Assembly: GCA_050942745.1 (NCBI GenBank)
Contig: JBMNNX010000164.1
Span: 1 to 15,318, forward strand
Direction of reading: 5' to 3'
DNA from: UBA10939 sp050942745
Lineage (GTDB): Bacteria > Myxococcota > Myxococcia > Myxococcales > UBA5297
Length of the DNA: 15,318 nucleotides
Part shown: in pieces, positions 8,355-15,318 of the stretch
Numbering within the stretch: position 1 is the first letter of the stretch
How the letters are laid out: the number at the start of each line of letters is the position of its first letter
Translations under genes and position numbers: made by a program
The notes under the pieces: model-generated
Database searches by the model: none
Seen by the model: the letters and a program-made list of their open reading frames with translations, nothing else
Told to the model about the DNA's origin: nothing

Positions 8355-10745
8355 GTGCAGATTGCATGCGAGCGGTGCGCGACGGTCTACGTCCTTGACG
8401 ACAAGCTGATTCCACCGAATGGGGCGCCGGTCCAGTGCACGCGCTGCGGACTGGTCTTCACCGCCAAGCCGCCGGCCGGCGCTCCGGCCGCGCCGCCGGC
8501 GCCGAAGCCGACCGCACCTCCGGCGTCCGCCCAGGCCTTCGCGCCGCGCGCAGGGACGCAGATCTTCGGCTCCGCGCCCGCCTCGGCTGCGCCCGCGCCT
8601 GCGGGACAGCCGTCGGCGCATTCGACGCAGATGTTCGGTGCGGTCCCAGCGCCGAGCGCGCCGGCGCCCGCCCGGGCGGCCTCTTTCCCGACGCAGACGT
8701 TCGGCTCGCCCGCTCTGCACGGCTCGCCGGCCCCTCAGCCCGAGCCGAATCGCAGCGCGCATTCGACGCAGTTGTTCGGCGCGCCCGCGGCCGCTCCCGC
8801 TTCGTCCTCGGCGACCCTGGCGTTCGGCGCGCTCGCGGCGTCGGCGGCGGCTGCCCCGCCGGCGGCGGCTCCGAGCCAACCGGTCCACGCGACGCAGATG
8901 TTCGGCGCCGTCGCGCCCGCGGCTCCGTCGACTGCGCAGGCGGGCTCGAGCCCGTCGGTTCGCTCGACGCAAGTGTTCGGCGCGCTGGGCCAGGCTCCCG
9001 CGTCGCCCTCGGGCGCGGTCGGCCAGACGCAGACCTTCGGCGCGGTGTCGGCCCCGAGTCCATCGCAGGCGGTGGCGCCCGCGCCGACTCCGATGTTCGG
9101 CTCCCTGCCGTCCACGCCTCGGCCAACTTTCGGTTCGGCGCCCGCGGCCGATCCTGAAGCGGGCGCGCGCGCGCCCGACCCTGCGGCTTCCGTCAAGTCC
9201 TTTCCAAAGTCGGCGGATGGGGGCGACGCGAGCCTCGCTCCTGGCCAGGCGCGGCCGACGCCCATGTTCGGGGCGCCGGCGGCCAGCGCGCCCGGGACGC
9301 TCGCCTCCGAGGCTCCGGACCTCGCCGCGTCCGATCCCAACGCGACTATCCCGTTCGGCATGAGCCCCTTTGTCGCCGCGAGCTCCGTGCAGCAGGCCGC
9401 GGTAGACAAGACGCTCCTGTTCGGCACGAGCGCGCCGGGGCCGGCGGCTCAACCCTCGCAGCCTGTGCCCTCGTGGCAGGCGAGCCCGGCGGGACAGAGC
9501 GGCGAGGCGGCTGCTCCGCGTGCCCCTCGTTCGTCGCTGGAGATGCCGAAGATCGCCGACCCGGCGCCCGCCGCCTCCGACGCGACGACCATCCCGGGCG
9601 CGCTGCCCGAGGTCGCGGGAAGCGCGCCCGCTCCGCTGCCAACGCCTTCGTGGATGGGGCAGCCACAGGCCGCCGACGTCGCGCAGACGCCCGCCTTCGG
9701 CACGCAGTCCGCCTCGCCCCGCCCGCGGACGACGGCGGAGCGGCCCGCTCCCTTGCCGATGGGACCGGTCGGTTCGCAGACGATGGAGCTGCAGGTCGCC
9801 CTGCAGAGGAGCAGGCGCAGAGTGCCGCTGATCCTCGGCGGGATAGTCCTCGTCGCGGCGATAGCGGGCGGGGTCGCTGTCTGGTTCAAGTCGCAGACCC
9901 CGATGCCCGATCCGGCCATCGTCGCGGCCGACGACGCCGCGCTCGGGCTGCTGCGCAAGGACGACACCAAATCCCTGCTCGCCGCCATCGAGGCCTGGAA
10001 GGAGATCGAGGCGAAGGCCCCGGACTACGTGCCGGCCAAGGCGAACCAGGTGATCGCCTACCTGCTGCTGATGCAGGACGCGCGCGAGGAGATCAACCGC
10101 ATCAAGCTCAAGGCCAATCAGGTCGAGAAGGAGATGGCGCGCATCAAGGAGAAGAAGGCGACGCCCGATTGGCACGCCCGCGCGAACGCCAAGCGCGACG
10201 AGCTCGTCGAGATCAAGAAAGCGCACGATCCGCTGGTCGAGCAGGCGAGCGAGTACGACACGAAGGCGGGCGAGCTGCTCAAGGCGTCGAGGGCGCTCGT
10301 CGACAGGACCAAGCTCGACGCGGGCGCCGTGCTGCGAGCCTCGGCTATCTACTACGCTGTCAAAGGCAACGAGAGCGCCGAGAGCTTCGCGAAGCGCTAT
10401 CGCGAGGTGCTCGACGAGCGGAAGGTGCTCCTCGACGAGCCGCGCGCCTTCGCCGACCTGGCGGTCGCGGCCCTACAGGCGCAGTCGCGGGTGAGCCCCG
10501 AGATGCGCCACAAGGGCATCCAGTACGTCGGCGAGACGCTGCGCAAAGACCCGAAGGTGCTCCGCGCCCATCTCCTCAAGGCGAGGCTTCACCTGGCGTC
10601 GCGCGAGTACGCCGAGGCGAAGGATGCGCTCACCGAGCTGCTGGTCCTCAACCCGGCGCACTCCGCCGCGGCGGCTCTCAAGGAGGACGTCGTCGCCGCC
10701 GAGGAGAACGCGAAGAAGCTCGCGGTCGAGGACTCGAAGAAGTAG
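8355..10745 (+). CDS. Zinc-ribbon, FG-motif linker, single-pass membrane protein with TPR-like C-terminus
   Basis: A 796-residue protein. Residues 1-36 form an MJ0042-type zinc ribbon with CxxC pairs at Cys5/Cys8 and Cys28/Cys31. Residues about 37-485 are a disordered Pro/Ala/Ser-rich linker carrying repeated T-x-x-F-G motifs, most often T-Q-x-F-G. One membrane helix follows (490-511, VPLILGGIVLVAAIAGGVAV) after a basic patch (RSRRR). With a cytoplasmic zinc ribbon, the C-terminal region (512-796) would be periplasmic; it is helical, contains a coiled-coil-like Lys/Glu segment and ends in TPR-like repeats (AHLLKARLHLASREYAEAKD). The layout recalls the zinc-ribbon scaffold GltJ of myxobacterial gliding motility, but the order and content differ and I do not assign it to that family. 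The GTG start at 8355 has AGGGG eight bases upstream and places the zinc ribbon at the extreme N-terminus, as in relatives. Confidence 0.85.
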   Translation: MQIACERCATVYVLDDKLIPPNGAPVQCTRCGLVFTAKPPAGAPAAPPAPKPTAPPASAQAFAPRAGTQIFGSAPASAAPAPAGQPSAHSTQMFGAVPAPSAPAPARAASFPTQTFGSPALHGSPAPQPEPNRSAHSTQLFGAPAAAPASSSATLAFGALAASAAAAPPAAAPSQPVHATQMFGAVAPAAPSTAQAGSSPSVRSTQVFGALGQAPASPSGAVGQTQTFGAVSAPSPSQAVAPAPTPMFGSLPSTPRPTFGSAPAADPEAGARAPDPAASVKSFPKSADGGDASLAPGQARPTPMFGAPAASAPGTLASEAPDLAASDPNATIPFGMSPFVAASSVQQAAVDKTLLFGTSAPGPAAQPSQPVPSWQASPAGQSGEAAAPRAPRSSLEMPKIADPAPAASDATTIPGALPEVAGSAPAPLPTPSWMGQPQAADVAQTPAFGTQSASPRPRTTAERPAPLPMGPVGSQTMELQVALQRSRRRVPLILGGIVLVAAIAGGVAVWFKSQTPMPDPAIVAADDAALGLLRKDDTKSLLAAIEAWKEIEAKAPDYVPAKANQVIAYLLLMQDAREEINRIKLKANQVEKEMARIKEKKATPDWHARANAKRDELVEIKKAHDPLVEQASEYDTKAGELLKASRALVDRTKLDAGAVLRASAIYYAVKGNESAESFAKRYREVLDERKVLLDEPRAFADLAVAALQAQSRVSPEMRHKGIQYVGETLRKDPKVLRAHLLKARLHLASREYAEAKDALTELLVLNPAHSAAAALKEDVVAAEENAKKLAVEDSKK
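8556..9701 (+). repeat. Array of T-x-x-F-G motifs in the zinc-ribbon protein
   Basis: Thirteen T-x-x-F-G pentapeptides (TQIFG, TQMFG twice, TQTFG twice, TQLFG, TLAFG, TQVFG, TPMFG twice, TIPFG, TLLFG, TPAFG) and one variant (RPTFG) occur in about 380 residues. They are separated by 10-50 residues of Pro/Ala/Ser-rich sequence. The DNA around each copy is not closely repeated, so the motif itself rather than the DNA appears conserved. Confidence 0.8.
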
Positions 10746-11165
10746 CGCGCAGCTCACTCGCGCCGGGGTCTGGCGGTCGATCGGCAGGCTCCGCTCATGG
10801 CAGGAGAGCAGGCAAGCCGACGGCGAATCGGGCGAAGCGCGGCGAGGTCCCCGGGCGCACCGGTCCGGGCAGGGCGTCGGGTTCGCCTTCCGCGTCTGCG
10901 GTTTCCAGCGGGTGAGAAACCCCGTTCCCACCTCTGGGCGCCGTGCAGGCCGCGGCTTTGGCGGTACGCGGCGTGCTCTCGGTTCCCCCGTCAGGACTTC
11001 GCTGCCGAGCACGAGCGCCCGCTTCGGGCCTTCCGCCAGCGGCGCCATTGCGCCCCAGCGCCGCGCGTCGCACGACGCGATCGAGCATAGAGCCGCGGGG
11101 GAGTGGGGGAGCCTGCCTTGCGGCCTTCTTCTTGCTGATCGCATACAGGCAAGGAGGCGCCGGGA
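10746..11165. other. Non-coding intergenic region
   Basis: This is a 420-bp gap between the zinc-ribbon gene and the glycosyltransferase gene on the same strand. Frames are open on both strands because of base composition, but none shows a domain or a credible start. The last bases hold the glycosyltransferase ribosome binding site. I see no terminator with a T run and no convincing promoter. Confidence 0.4.
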
Positions 11166-12377
11166 ATGGGGATTGTGTTCTGGGGCGCGGTGCTGCTGCT
11201 CCTGCACACCTACTTTCTGTACCCGCTCACGCTGTTCGCGTGGGACGGGCTGCGCGGAGTGCAGCGGGCCTGGCGCTACCTCGCGCGCGGCGCCCACGGC
11301 AGGGGCGCATGGCAAGGCGCCGGGTCGCGCCAGTCGGAGCAGACGTTCGTGCCCACGGTCAGCGTGGTCGTGCCCGCGCACAACGAGGAGGAGTGCATCG
11401 CCCAGAAGCTGCAAAACAGCCTCGGCCTCGACTATCCGAGCGACAAGCTCGAGGTGCTGGTGGGCAGCGACGGCTCGACCGACGGCACCGAGGCGAACGT
11501 GCGCGCCTGCCCCGATCCGCGGGTGAAGCTGTCGGCGGCAGCGCGCGGCGGAAAGGTCTCGGTGCTCAACCGCTGCATTCCGCCGGCCCAGGGTGAGATC
11601 GTCGTGCTCACCGACGCGAACACGATGATCGACCCGCAAGCCATCCGCCTGCTGGTGCGCCACTTCGAGGATCCCAAAGTCGGCGCCGTCTGCGGGCGCC
11701 TCAAGCTCTACAACCGCGTGCGCCAGGAGTACGAGGAAGGCCTCTACTGGCGTTATGAGACTCTCTTGAAGCTCTATGAAGGCCGCCAGGGCGTCGTGCT
11801 CGGCGCCAACGGCGGGCTCTACGCCATCCGCCGGCAGCTCTTCGAGCCGCTCCCGCCCGACACCATCGTCGACGACCTCGTCATCCCGTTGCGGCTCCTC
11901 GACGCCGGCTGGCAGGTGCGCTACGAGCCGGACGCGGTCGCCTACGAGGAGACGGTCGAGGACTACGGCAGGGAGTTCGCGCGGCGCGCCCGGATCTCGG
12001 CCGGCAACTTCCAGAGCCTGCGCATGGTGCCCGGGCTCCTGTCGCCCAGGCACGGCTTTGCCGCCTACGCCTTCTGGTCGCACAAGGTCGTGCGCTGGTG
12101 CGCCCCGTTCCTGATGGCGACCGCGCTGCTCGCCAACGCGGCGCTGTTGACCGACGGGCTGCTCTACCAAGCGCTCTTCGGCGCGCAGCTCGCCTTCTAC
12201 CTGGTCGCCTGGGCGGGCGGAAAGGGCGTGTTTCGCGGCGCGATGAAGCGCCTGTCGAGCATCGCCTACTTCTTCGTGTTCATGAACCTCGCGCTCGTGG
12301 TGGGGTTCTGGAGGTTCCTGCGCGGCAGCCAGAGCGCGGCCTGGGAGCGCACCGCTCGGGCTCGGGCGACCGGGTAG
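11166..12377 (+). CDS. Membrane family-2 glycosyltransferase
   Basis: A 403-residue processive-type glycosyltransferase of the GT2/GT-A fold. It has one N-terminal membrane helix (about 3-24), the catalytic domain (about 64-290), then three C-terminal membrane helices (about 308-328, 332-351 and 366-385). Motifs in order are VSVVVPAHNEEE, the nucleotide-binding DGSTDGT (Asp102), the metal-binding TDANT (Asp150), GANGGLYAIRR, the catalytic VDDLVIPLRL (Asp236/Asp237) and RRARISAGN (273-281), which takes the place of the QxxRW motif in this subgroup. It probably adds sugars from a nucleotide donor to a growing surface polysaccharide or glycolipid; the substrate cannot be told from sequence. The ATG at 11166 has AAGGAGG eight bases upstream. 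No other polysaccharide gene adjoins it. Confidence 0.9.
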   Translation: MGIVFWGAVLLLLHTYFLYPLTLFAWDGLRGVQRAWRYLARGAHGRGAWQGAGSRQSEQTFVPTVSVVVPAHNEEECIAQKLQNSLGLDYPSDKLEVLVGSDGSTDGTEANVRACPDPRVKLSAAARGGKVSVLNRCIPPAQGEIVVLTDANTMIDPQAIRLLVRHFEDPKVGAVCGRLKLYNRVRQEYEEGLYWRYETLLKLYEGRQGVVLGANGGLYAIRRQLFEPLPPDTIVDDLVIPLRLLDAGWQVRYEPDAVAYEETVEDYGREFARRARISAGNFQSLRMVPGLLSPRHGFAAYAFWSHKVVRWCAPFLMATALLANAALLTDGLLYQALFGAQLAFYLVAWAGGKGVFRGAMKRLSSIAYFFVFMNLALVVGFWRFLRGSQSAAWERTARARATG

Positions 12378-12513
12378 GCCGGCCGCCGAGAGGCCGGGGC
12401 GCGAGCGCAGCGCGAGGCCCGCCAGGCGCCGCGCGCCGGCGACCCGCTCGGTGGCACGGCCGCAAGCCCGACGGCCAGGCCGGTTTCGCGCCCGCGCGGG
12501 CCGGCCCAGCGGA

Positions 12514-12960
12514 TCAGCGCTCGGTCTTCGAGTAGCGCAGCACCTTGCCGTCGGTCTCCTGGAAGCCGTTCTTCGACCAGAAGTCGATTCGGAAGGTCGA
12601 GCGCTCGTCGAGCGCCGAAACCTCGATGCGCTTGGCCGACAGCGCCTTCGCCCGCTCGACCGCCGTCTCGAGGAGGCGGTCGCCCACCTCGCTGTCGCGC
12701 CACGCCTCGCCGACCACGAGCTCGTCGATGGTCACGATGCGCCCGCGCAGCCGAAGCTGCGGCCGATGCGAGAGGCTCACGTAGCCGACCGGCCGCTCCT
12801 GGCTGTCGGCGGCGACGAACACGTCGATTTCAGGGTGGTTGAGCACCCAGAACATGGTGTTCGTGTCGGCCCCGTCCGCGTAGCCGGCTTCCCTCAGGAG
12901 CTCGGCGACCCCTTCGCGGTCAAAGCGGCGGGCGGGCCTGATTTTGAAATCATCAGCCAA
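12514..12960 (-). CDS. GNAT family N-acetyltransferase
   Basis: A 148-residue single-domain protein of the GNAT superfamily, which transfers an acetyl group from acetyl-CoA. It begins with the usual IRPARRFDREGVAELL helix; the acetyl-CoA binding segment is ELVVGEAWRDSEVGDRLLET (motif A, R-x-x-x-V-G-D-R-L), and the C-terminal motif B region contains FWSKNGFQET. The substrate is unknown. The start is a TTG at 12960 with GGGGAG about four bases upstream; the next in-frame ATG would remove the first strand and helix. It converges on the glycosyltransferase gene (136-bp gap) and is divergent from the radical SAM gene. Confidence 0.88.
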   Translation of the reverse strand: MADDFKIRPARRFDREGVAELLREAGYADGADTNTMFWVLNHPEIDVFVAADSQERPVGYVSLSHRPQLRLRGRIVTIDELVVGEAWRDSEVGDRLLETAVERAKALSAKRIEVSALDERSTFRIDFWSKNGFQETDGKVLRYSKTER

Positions 12961-12989
12961 ATCGCTCCCCGTTCTGAGGTCCGCCCGGT

Positions 12990-13017
12990 ATTCTAGCGCC
13001 CGGTTTCCGAAGGTCGA
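12990..13017 (-). promoter_or_regulatory. Candidate sigma-70-type promoter of the GNAT gene
   Basis: On the minus strand, TCGACC (13017-13012) and TAGAAT (12995-12990) are separated by 16 bases. They match four and five of the six consensus bases for -35 and -10. Transcription would start near 12983, giving a leader of about 23 bases that holds the GGGGAG ribosome binding site. Confidence 0.4.
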
Positions 13018-13117
13018 GTTTTTAACGTGGCAGCCTAGAGGTCAGTTTCGCTCGACCCTTTTCGCCCGGCCGGCGCGCGCATCGCGCGGCGGCTTCGCGG
13101 GCGGTGAGCTTCCATCG

Positions 13118-14395
13118 ATGGCCCCCCGACTTCTCTTCGCGACCCCCGACGGCAAGGTGCTCGAGCATCCGAGGCTCGAGGCCGTGGTGCGCTCGGGCGA
13201 CGACCTGCTCACCACGTCGGAGCGGCCCATCGCGCTGCCGCCGCACGGCAAGCTTGTCCACCTGCCCGGCCGTCTCCCGGTCGGCCTGGATCCCGAGAGC
13301 GGGCGGGTCGAGGTGCTCGACGAGGTGAAGCTCGGGCGCAAGCGCGTGCGCCCGGACGCGGTCGCCGCCGTGCTCCCCCCCGGCTACACGCGCACCTTCC
13401 TGCCGGCCGAGGTCCGGGTCGACGGGCCGGTCCTGCCGCAGTGGGCCTACACGGCGGCCGGCTGGGATGAGTCGGGCCCTGTCGTCTGGGCGCTGCGCAC
13501 CGACCGGCGCACGCACTGGGACCCGGACCGCTTCAACACGCCCGAGCTGCCTCGCCTCATCGAAGAGCGGCTCGCCGAGCTGCCGGGCAACCCCGTCGTG
13601 CAGCAGCTGCGCCGGTGCGCGCTCGAGTACCGCTGCTTCACGGCCCAGAACCTCTTCTATCGGCGCGACGAGGCGGGGCTGCCCTCGTCGCCGACCTGCA
13701 ATGCGCGCTGCCTGGGCTGCATCAGCGAGCGGCGCGCCGGCGGGCCAGTGTCGTCGATGCAGCGCATTGAGGCGCCTCCTTCCGCCGAGGCGCTCGCCGA
13801 GGCCGGAGCCCGCCACCTCGAGGCCGCGCAGGGCAGGGTGATGGTCAGCTTCGGCCAGGGCTGCGAGGGCGAGCCTTTGACGCGCGCCCCGGTGCTGGCC
13901 GAGGCGATCGCCCGCATGCGCGCGCGCACCGCGCGCGGCTCGATCAACGTCAACACCAACGCGAGCCTGACCAAAGGGCTCGAGAAGATGCTGGGAGCCG
14001 GCCTCGACGCGGTGCGCGTCAGCCTCAACTCCGCGGACCCGAAGCTGTACGCGGCCTACTACGCGCCGGTCGGCTACAGCCTGGCCGACGTGCGCCGTTC
14101 GCTGGCCGCCGCCCGGGCCGCCGGCGCCTACGTCGCCCTGAACCTCCTCGTCCTGCCCGGCGTGACCGACCGGCTCGGCGAGCTGGAGAAGCTCGTCGAG
14201 CTGATCGTCGAGCATCGGGTCCAGCAGGTGCAGACCCGGTCCTTGTGCATCGACGCCGAGCAGTACCTCGCGATCGCCCGCGAGACGGGCGCTGGGGGAG
14301 AGCCGGTCGGGGTGCGCAACATGCTGCGGATCTTCCAGCGCGAGGCGCCCTGGCTGGTCATCGGAAACTTCGCGCGCGCCAAGGGCGAGCGATAG
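13118..14395 (+). CDS. Radical SAM protein of unknown function
   Basis: A 425-residue protein. Cys194, Cys198 and Cys201 (TCNARCLGC) form the CxxxCxxC motif that holds the 4Fe-4S cluster and S-adenosylmethionine. GQGCEGEP (246-253) corresponds to the GGEP-like SAM-binding segment, and SINVNTNASL and GLDAVRVSLNS follow as expected for the barrel. The first 190 or so residues form a separate N-terminal region (LPGRLPVGLDPESG, LPPGYTRTFLP, QWAYTAAGWDE) that I recall from deltaproteobacterial radical SAM proteins but cannot name. Two more cysteines (167 and 173) lie just before the cluster motif. The ATG at 13118 is chosen because relatives start with a similar LLFA-x-PDGK segment; its ribosome binding site (GGTGAG) is weak. 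The frame is open upstream to 12944, but that part overlaps the divergent acetyltransferase promoter. No small peptide substrate gene is evident next to it. Confidence 0.87.
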   Translation: MAPRLLFATPDGKVLEHPRLEAVVRSGDDLLTTSERPIALPPHGKLVHLPGRLPVGLDPESGRVEVLDEVKLGRKRVRPDAVAAVLPPGYTRTFLPAEVRVDGPVLPQWAYTAAGWDESGPVVWALRTDRRTHWDPDRFNTPELPRLIEERLAELPGNPVVQQLRRCALEYRCFTAQNLFYRRDEAGLPSSPTCNARCLGCISERRAGGPVSSMQRIEAPPSAEALAEAGARHLEAAQGRVMVSFGQGCEGEPLTRAPVLAEAIARMRARTARGSINVNTNASLTKGLEKMLGAGLDAVRVSLNSADPKLYAAYYAPVGYSLADVRRSLAAARAAGAYVALNLLVLPGVTDRLGELEKLVELIVEHRVQQVQTRSLCIDAEQYLAIARETGAGGEPVGVRNMLRIFQREAPWLVIGNFARAKGER

Positions 14396-14860
14396 GCGGG
14401 GCGAAGGGATCTGCGGCTTGTGAGCTCTCCCGGACAGCACCCGCGACGTCGTCTCTCGGTCGCGTTCGGAAGGTTTGACACCCTCGCGACGCGGCTGCTA
14501 TTCGGACGCCGCTTCGTTTTCGGCTCCTCACCGCGAGGCGCTCCGCCCGTGTCTTCGCCGGCCGCAGTAACCATCGGCGCCTCCGTGACGAGGCGCACCT
14601 TCCGCTTTGACGGAAAGGCGGATTGGGGCGCGGTCGGGTCGCCGGGTGTCGCCTCGGGCGGGCTCTCCGGCCGCGCCCGGCGCGTGTCGCGAGCGTATCG
14701 GGGCCAGGCGGCGCAATCGCCTGCCTGCCGCCGGCCGGATGCAATCGTCGCTTCGAGGAAGAGCCGCTCTATGCGACACTTCCGTCCTTGTGAATCAACC
14801 TGTGGCAGACAGCTCGTTCGGTGAGGCGGAAGGCGTGATGGAGAAGGGATGGAGCGAACC
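14396..14860. other. Non-coding intergenic region
   Basis: Frames in this stretch give Arg-rich, domain-free translations. A bulged stem (14598-14604 with 14611-14618) is the only inverted repeat I notice. An 85-codon frame ending at 14864 has no family resemblance. I see no tRNA-like fold or terminator with a T run. Confidence 0.4.
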
Positions 14861-14923
14861 ATGAGCGTGCCTGTCTGTCCGGACCCGGCTTCTGAGCCCG
14901 TGGGAGTGCTCGCATGCGGGTGA
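14861..14923 (+). CDS. Candidate 20-residue upstream ORF overlapping the next start codon
   Basis: ATG at 14861 follows a good GGATGGAG, six bases away. It encodes MSVPVCPDPASEPVGVLACG and stops with TGA at 14921-14923, ten bases into the zinc-ribbon gene, which starts at 14914 in another frame. It could be a translated leader that couples translation to the next gene, or a chance frame. No homology is recognised. Confidence 0.25.
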   Translation: MSVPVCPDPASEPVGVLACG

Positions 14924-15318
14924 CCTGCGAGAAGTGCGGCGCTGCGTACGCCGTGGACGAGAAGCGCATCCCGGCCAAGGGCGCGCGCGCCCAGTGCCCG
15001 AAGTGCAAGGGCGTCCAGATCGTCAAGCGCCCTGAGGCGAGCGAGCCAGCGGCCGCAGCGGCGGCCGCAAAGCCTGCCGCGGCGCCCGCCGCGCGCTCGG
15101 CCACGGGCGGAGCCAACCTCGCAGAGCTCTTCGCGCCTCCGCCGTCGCCCGGCCCGCGGCCGACCGCGGGCGGTCTCTCGGACATCTTTGGCGCGTCGAG
15201 CGGATCGTCGTCCGATCCCTTCGGTTCTCCTTTGGGCGCCGCTCCGGCCGCGGCGCGGCCCACGCCCGACTTCTTCGGGGCGACGGGCTCGGCGGCGCTC
15301 TCCGGGGAGCCGACGGCG
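14914..15318 (+). CDS. Zinc-ribbon protein with disordered linker, partial (3' end outside the window)
   Basis: The first 135 codons are present and open to the window edge. Residues 1-35 form an MJ0042-type zinc ribbon: Cys5/Cys8 (TCEKCGAAYAVDEKRIP) and Cys28/Cys31 (QCPKCKG). An Ala/Pro/Ser/Gly-rich linker follows, with short aromatic-Gly motifs DIFG, DPFG and DFFG. The spacing of the four cysteines is the same as in the 796-residue zinc-ribbon protein at 8355, so the two are likely distant paralogues at the N-terminus. The ATG at 14914 has GGGAG seven bases upstream. In myxobacteria such proteins often end in GYF, TPR or membrane segments, but none can be checked here. Confidence 0.8.
   Translation, partial: MRVTCEKCGAAYAVDEKRIPAKGARAQCPKCKGVQIVKRPEASEPAAAAAAAKPAAAPAARSATGGANLAELFAPPPSPGPRPTAGGLSDIFGASSGSSSDPFGSPLGAAPAAARPTPDFFGATGSAALSGEPTA

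Noticed and set aside
8340..10226. Long minus-strand frame opposite the zinc-ribbon gene
   Set aside because: It is Arg/Gly-rich with no domain, and is explained as the shadow of the Ala/Pro/Ser-rich linker.
10473..12170. Long minus-strand frame covering the 10746-11165 gap and the glycosyltransferase gene
   Set aside because: It is antisense to a well-conserved glycosyltransferase. The part in the gap has no recognisable family and no good start.
12379..12397. Inverted repeat just after the glycosyltransferase stop as a terminator
   Set aside because: It has only a 6-bp stem, a seven-base loop and no T run on either strand.
13022..14440. Long minus-strand frame opposite the radical SAM gene
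   Set aside because: It has shadow composition, and the plus strand carries the CxxxCxxC motif and the family's conserved segments.
14607..14864. 85-codon frame before the second zinc-ribbon gene
   Set aside because: It has Arg-rich composition, no family resemblance and no clear ribosome binding site. Its stop overlaps the small upstream ORF by chance or at most as coupling.

Overview
The window is very GC-rich bacterial DNA. Its gene content (zinc-ribbon proteins with long Pro/Ala/Ser linkers, a Cys/Asp-repeat lipoprotein, a deltaproteobacterial-type radical SAM protein, frequent GTG/TTG starts) suggests a myxobacterium or related Myxococcota/deltaproteobacterium. That taxonomic reading is an inference from gene style, not from a marker gene. 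I see no rRNA, tRNA, insertion sequence, CRISPR array or phage gene.

Left part (1-4871), all on the minus strand. A large secreted lipoprotein (209-2638) is built from 15 Cys/Asp-rich putative metal-binding repeats followed by a 259-residue cysteine-rich tail. Its upstream region carries a six-copy, exactly 60-bp tandem array with a hairpin in almost every unit. Next come a DUF2200 protein (3213-3566) and an exported TPR protein with a C-terminal beta-rich domain (3822-4871). Gaps of 255 to 574 bp separate these genes, so they are probably separate transcription units.

Middle part (4872-8252). A 524-bp non-coding stretch is followed by an endonuclease V homologue (5396-6061, plus) that has lost three of the four catalytic residues. 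It converges on a histidine ammonia-lyase gene, hutH (6107-7633, minus). hutH is divergent from a membrane-anchored ComEA-like helix-hairpin-helix protein (7716-8252, plus). No other hut gene is in the window.

Right part (8355-15318). A 796-residue protein (8355-10745) has an N-terminal zinc ribbon, a roughly 380-residue disordered linker with 13 T-x-x-F-G motifs plus one variant, one membrane helix and a TPR-like C-terminal region. It is followed by a membrane family-2 glycosyltransferase (11166-12377, plus), a convergent GNAT acetyltransferase (12514-12960, minus) and a divergent radical SAM protein of unknown function (13118-14395, plus). The start of a second zinc-ribbon protein (from 14914) runs off the window. 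A 20-codon upstream ORF overlaps its start codon.

The genes do not form one obvious pathway. The points most worth following are the catalytically degenerate endonuclease V, the FG-motif zinc-ribbon protein and its partial relative, and the hairpin array in front of the repeat lipoprotein.
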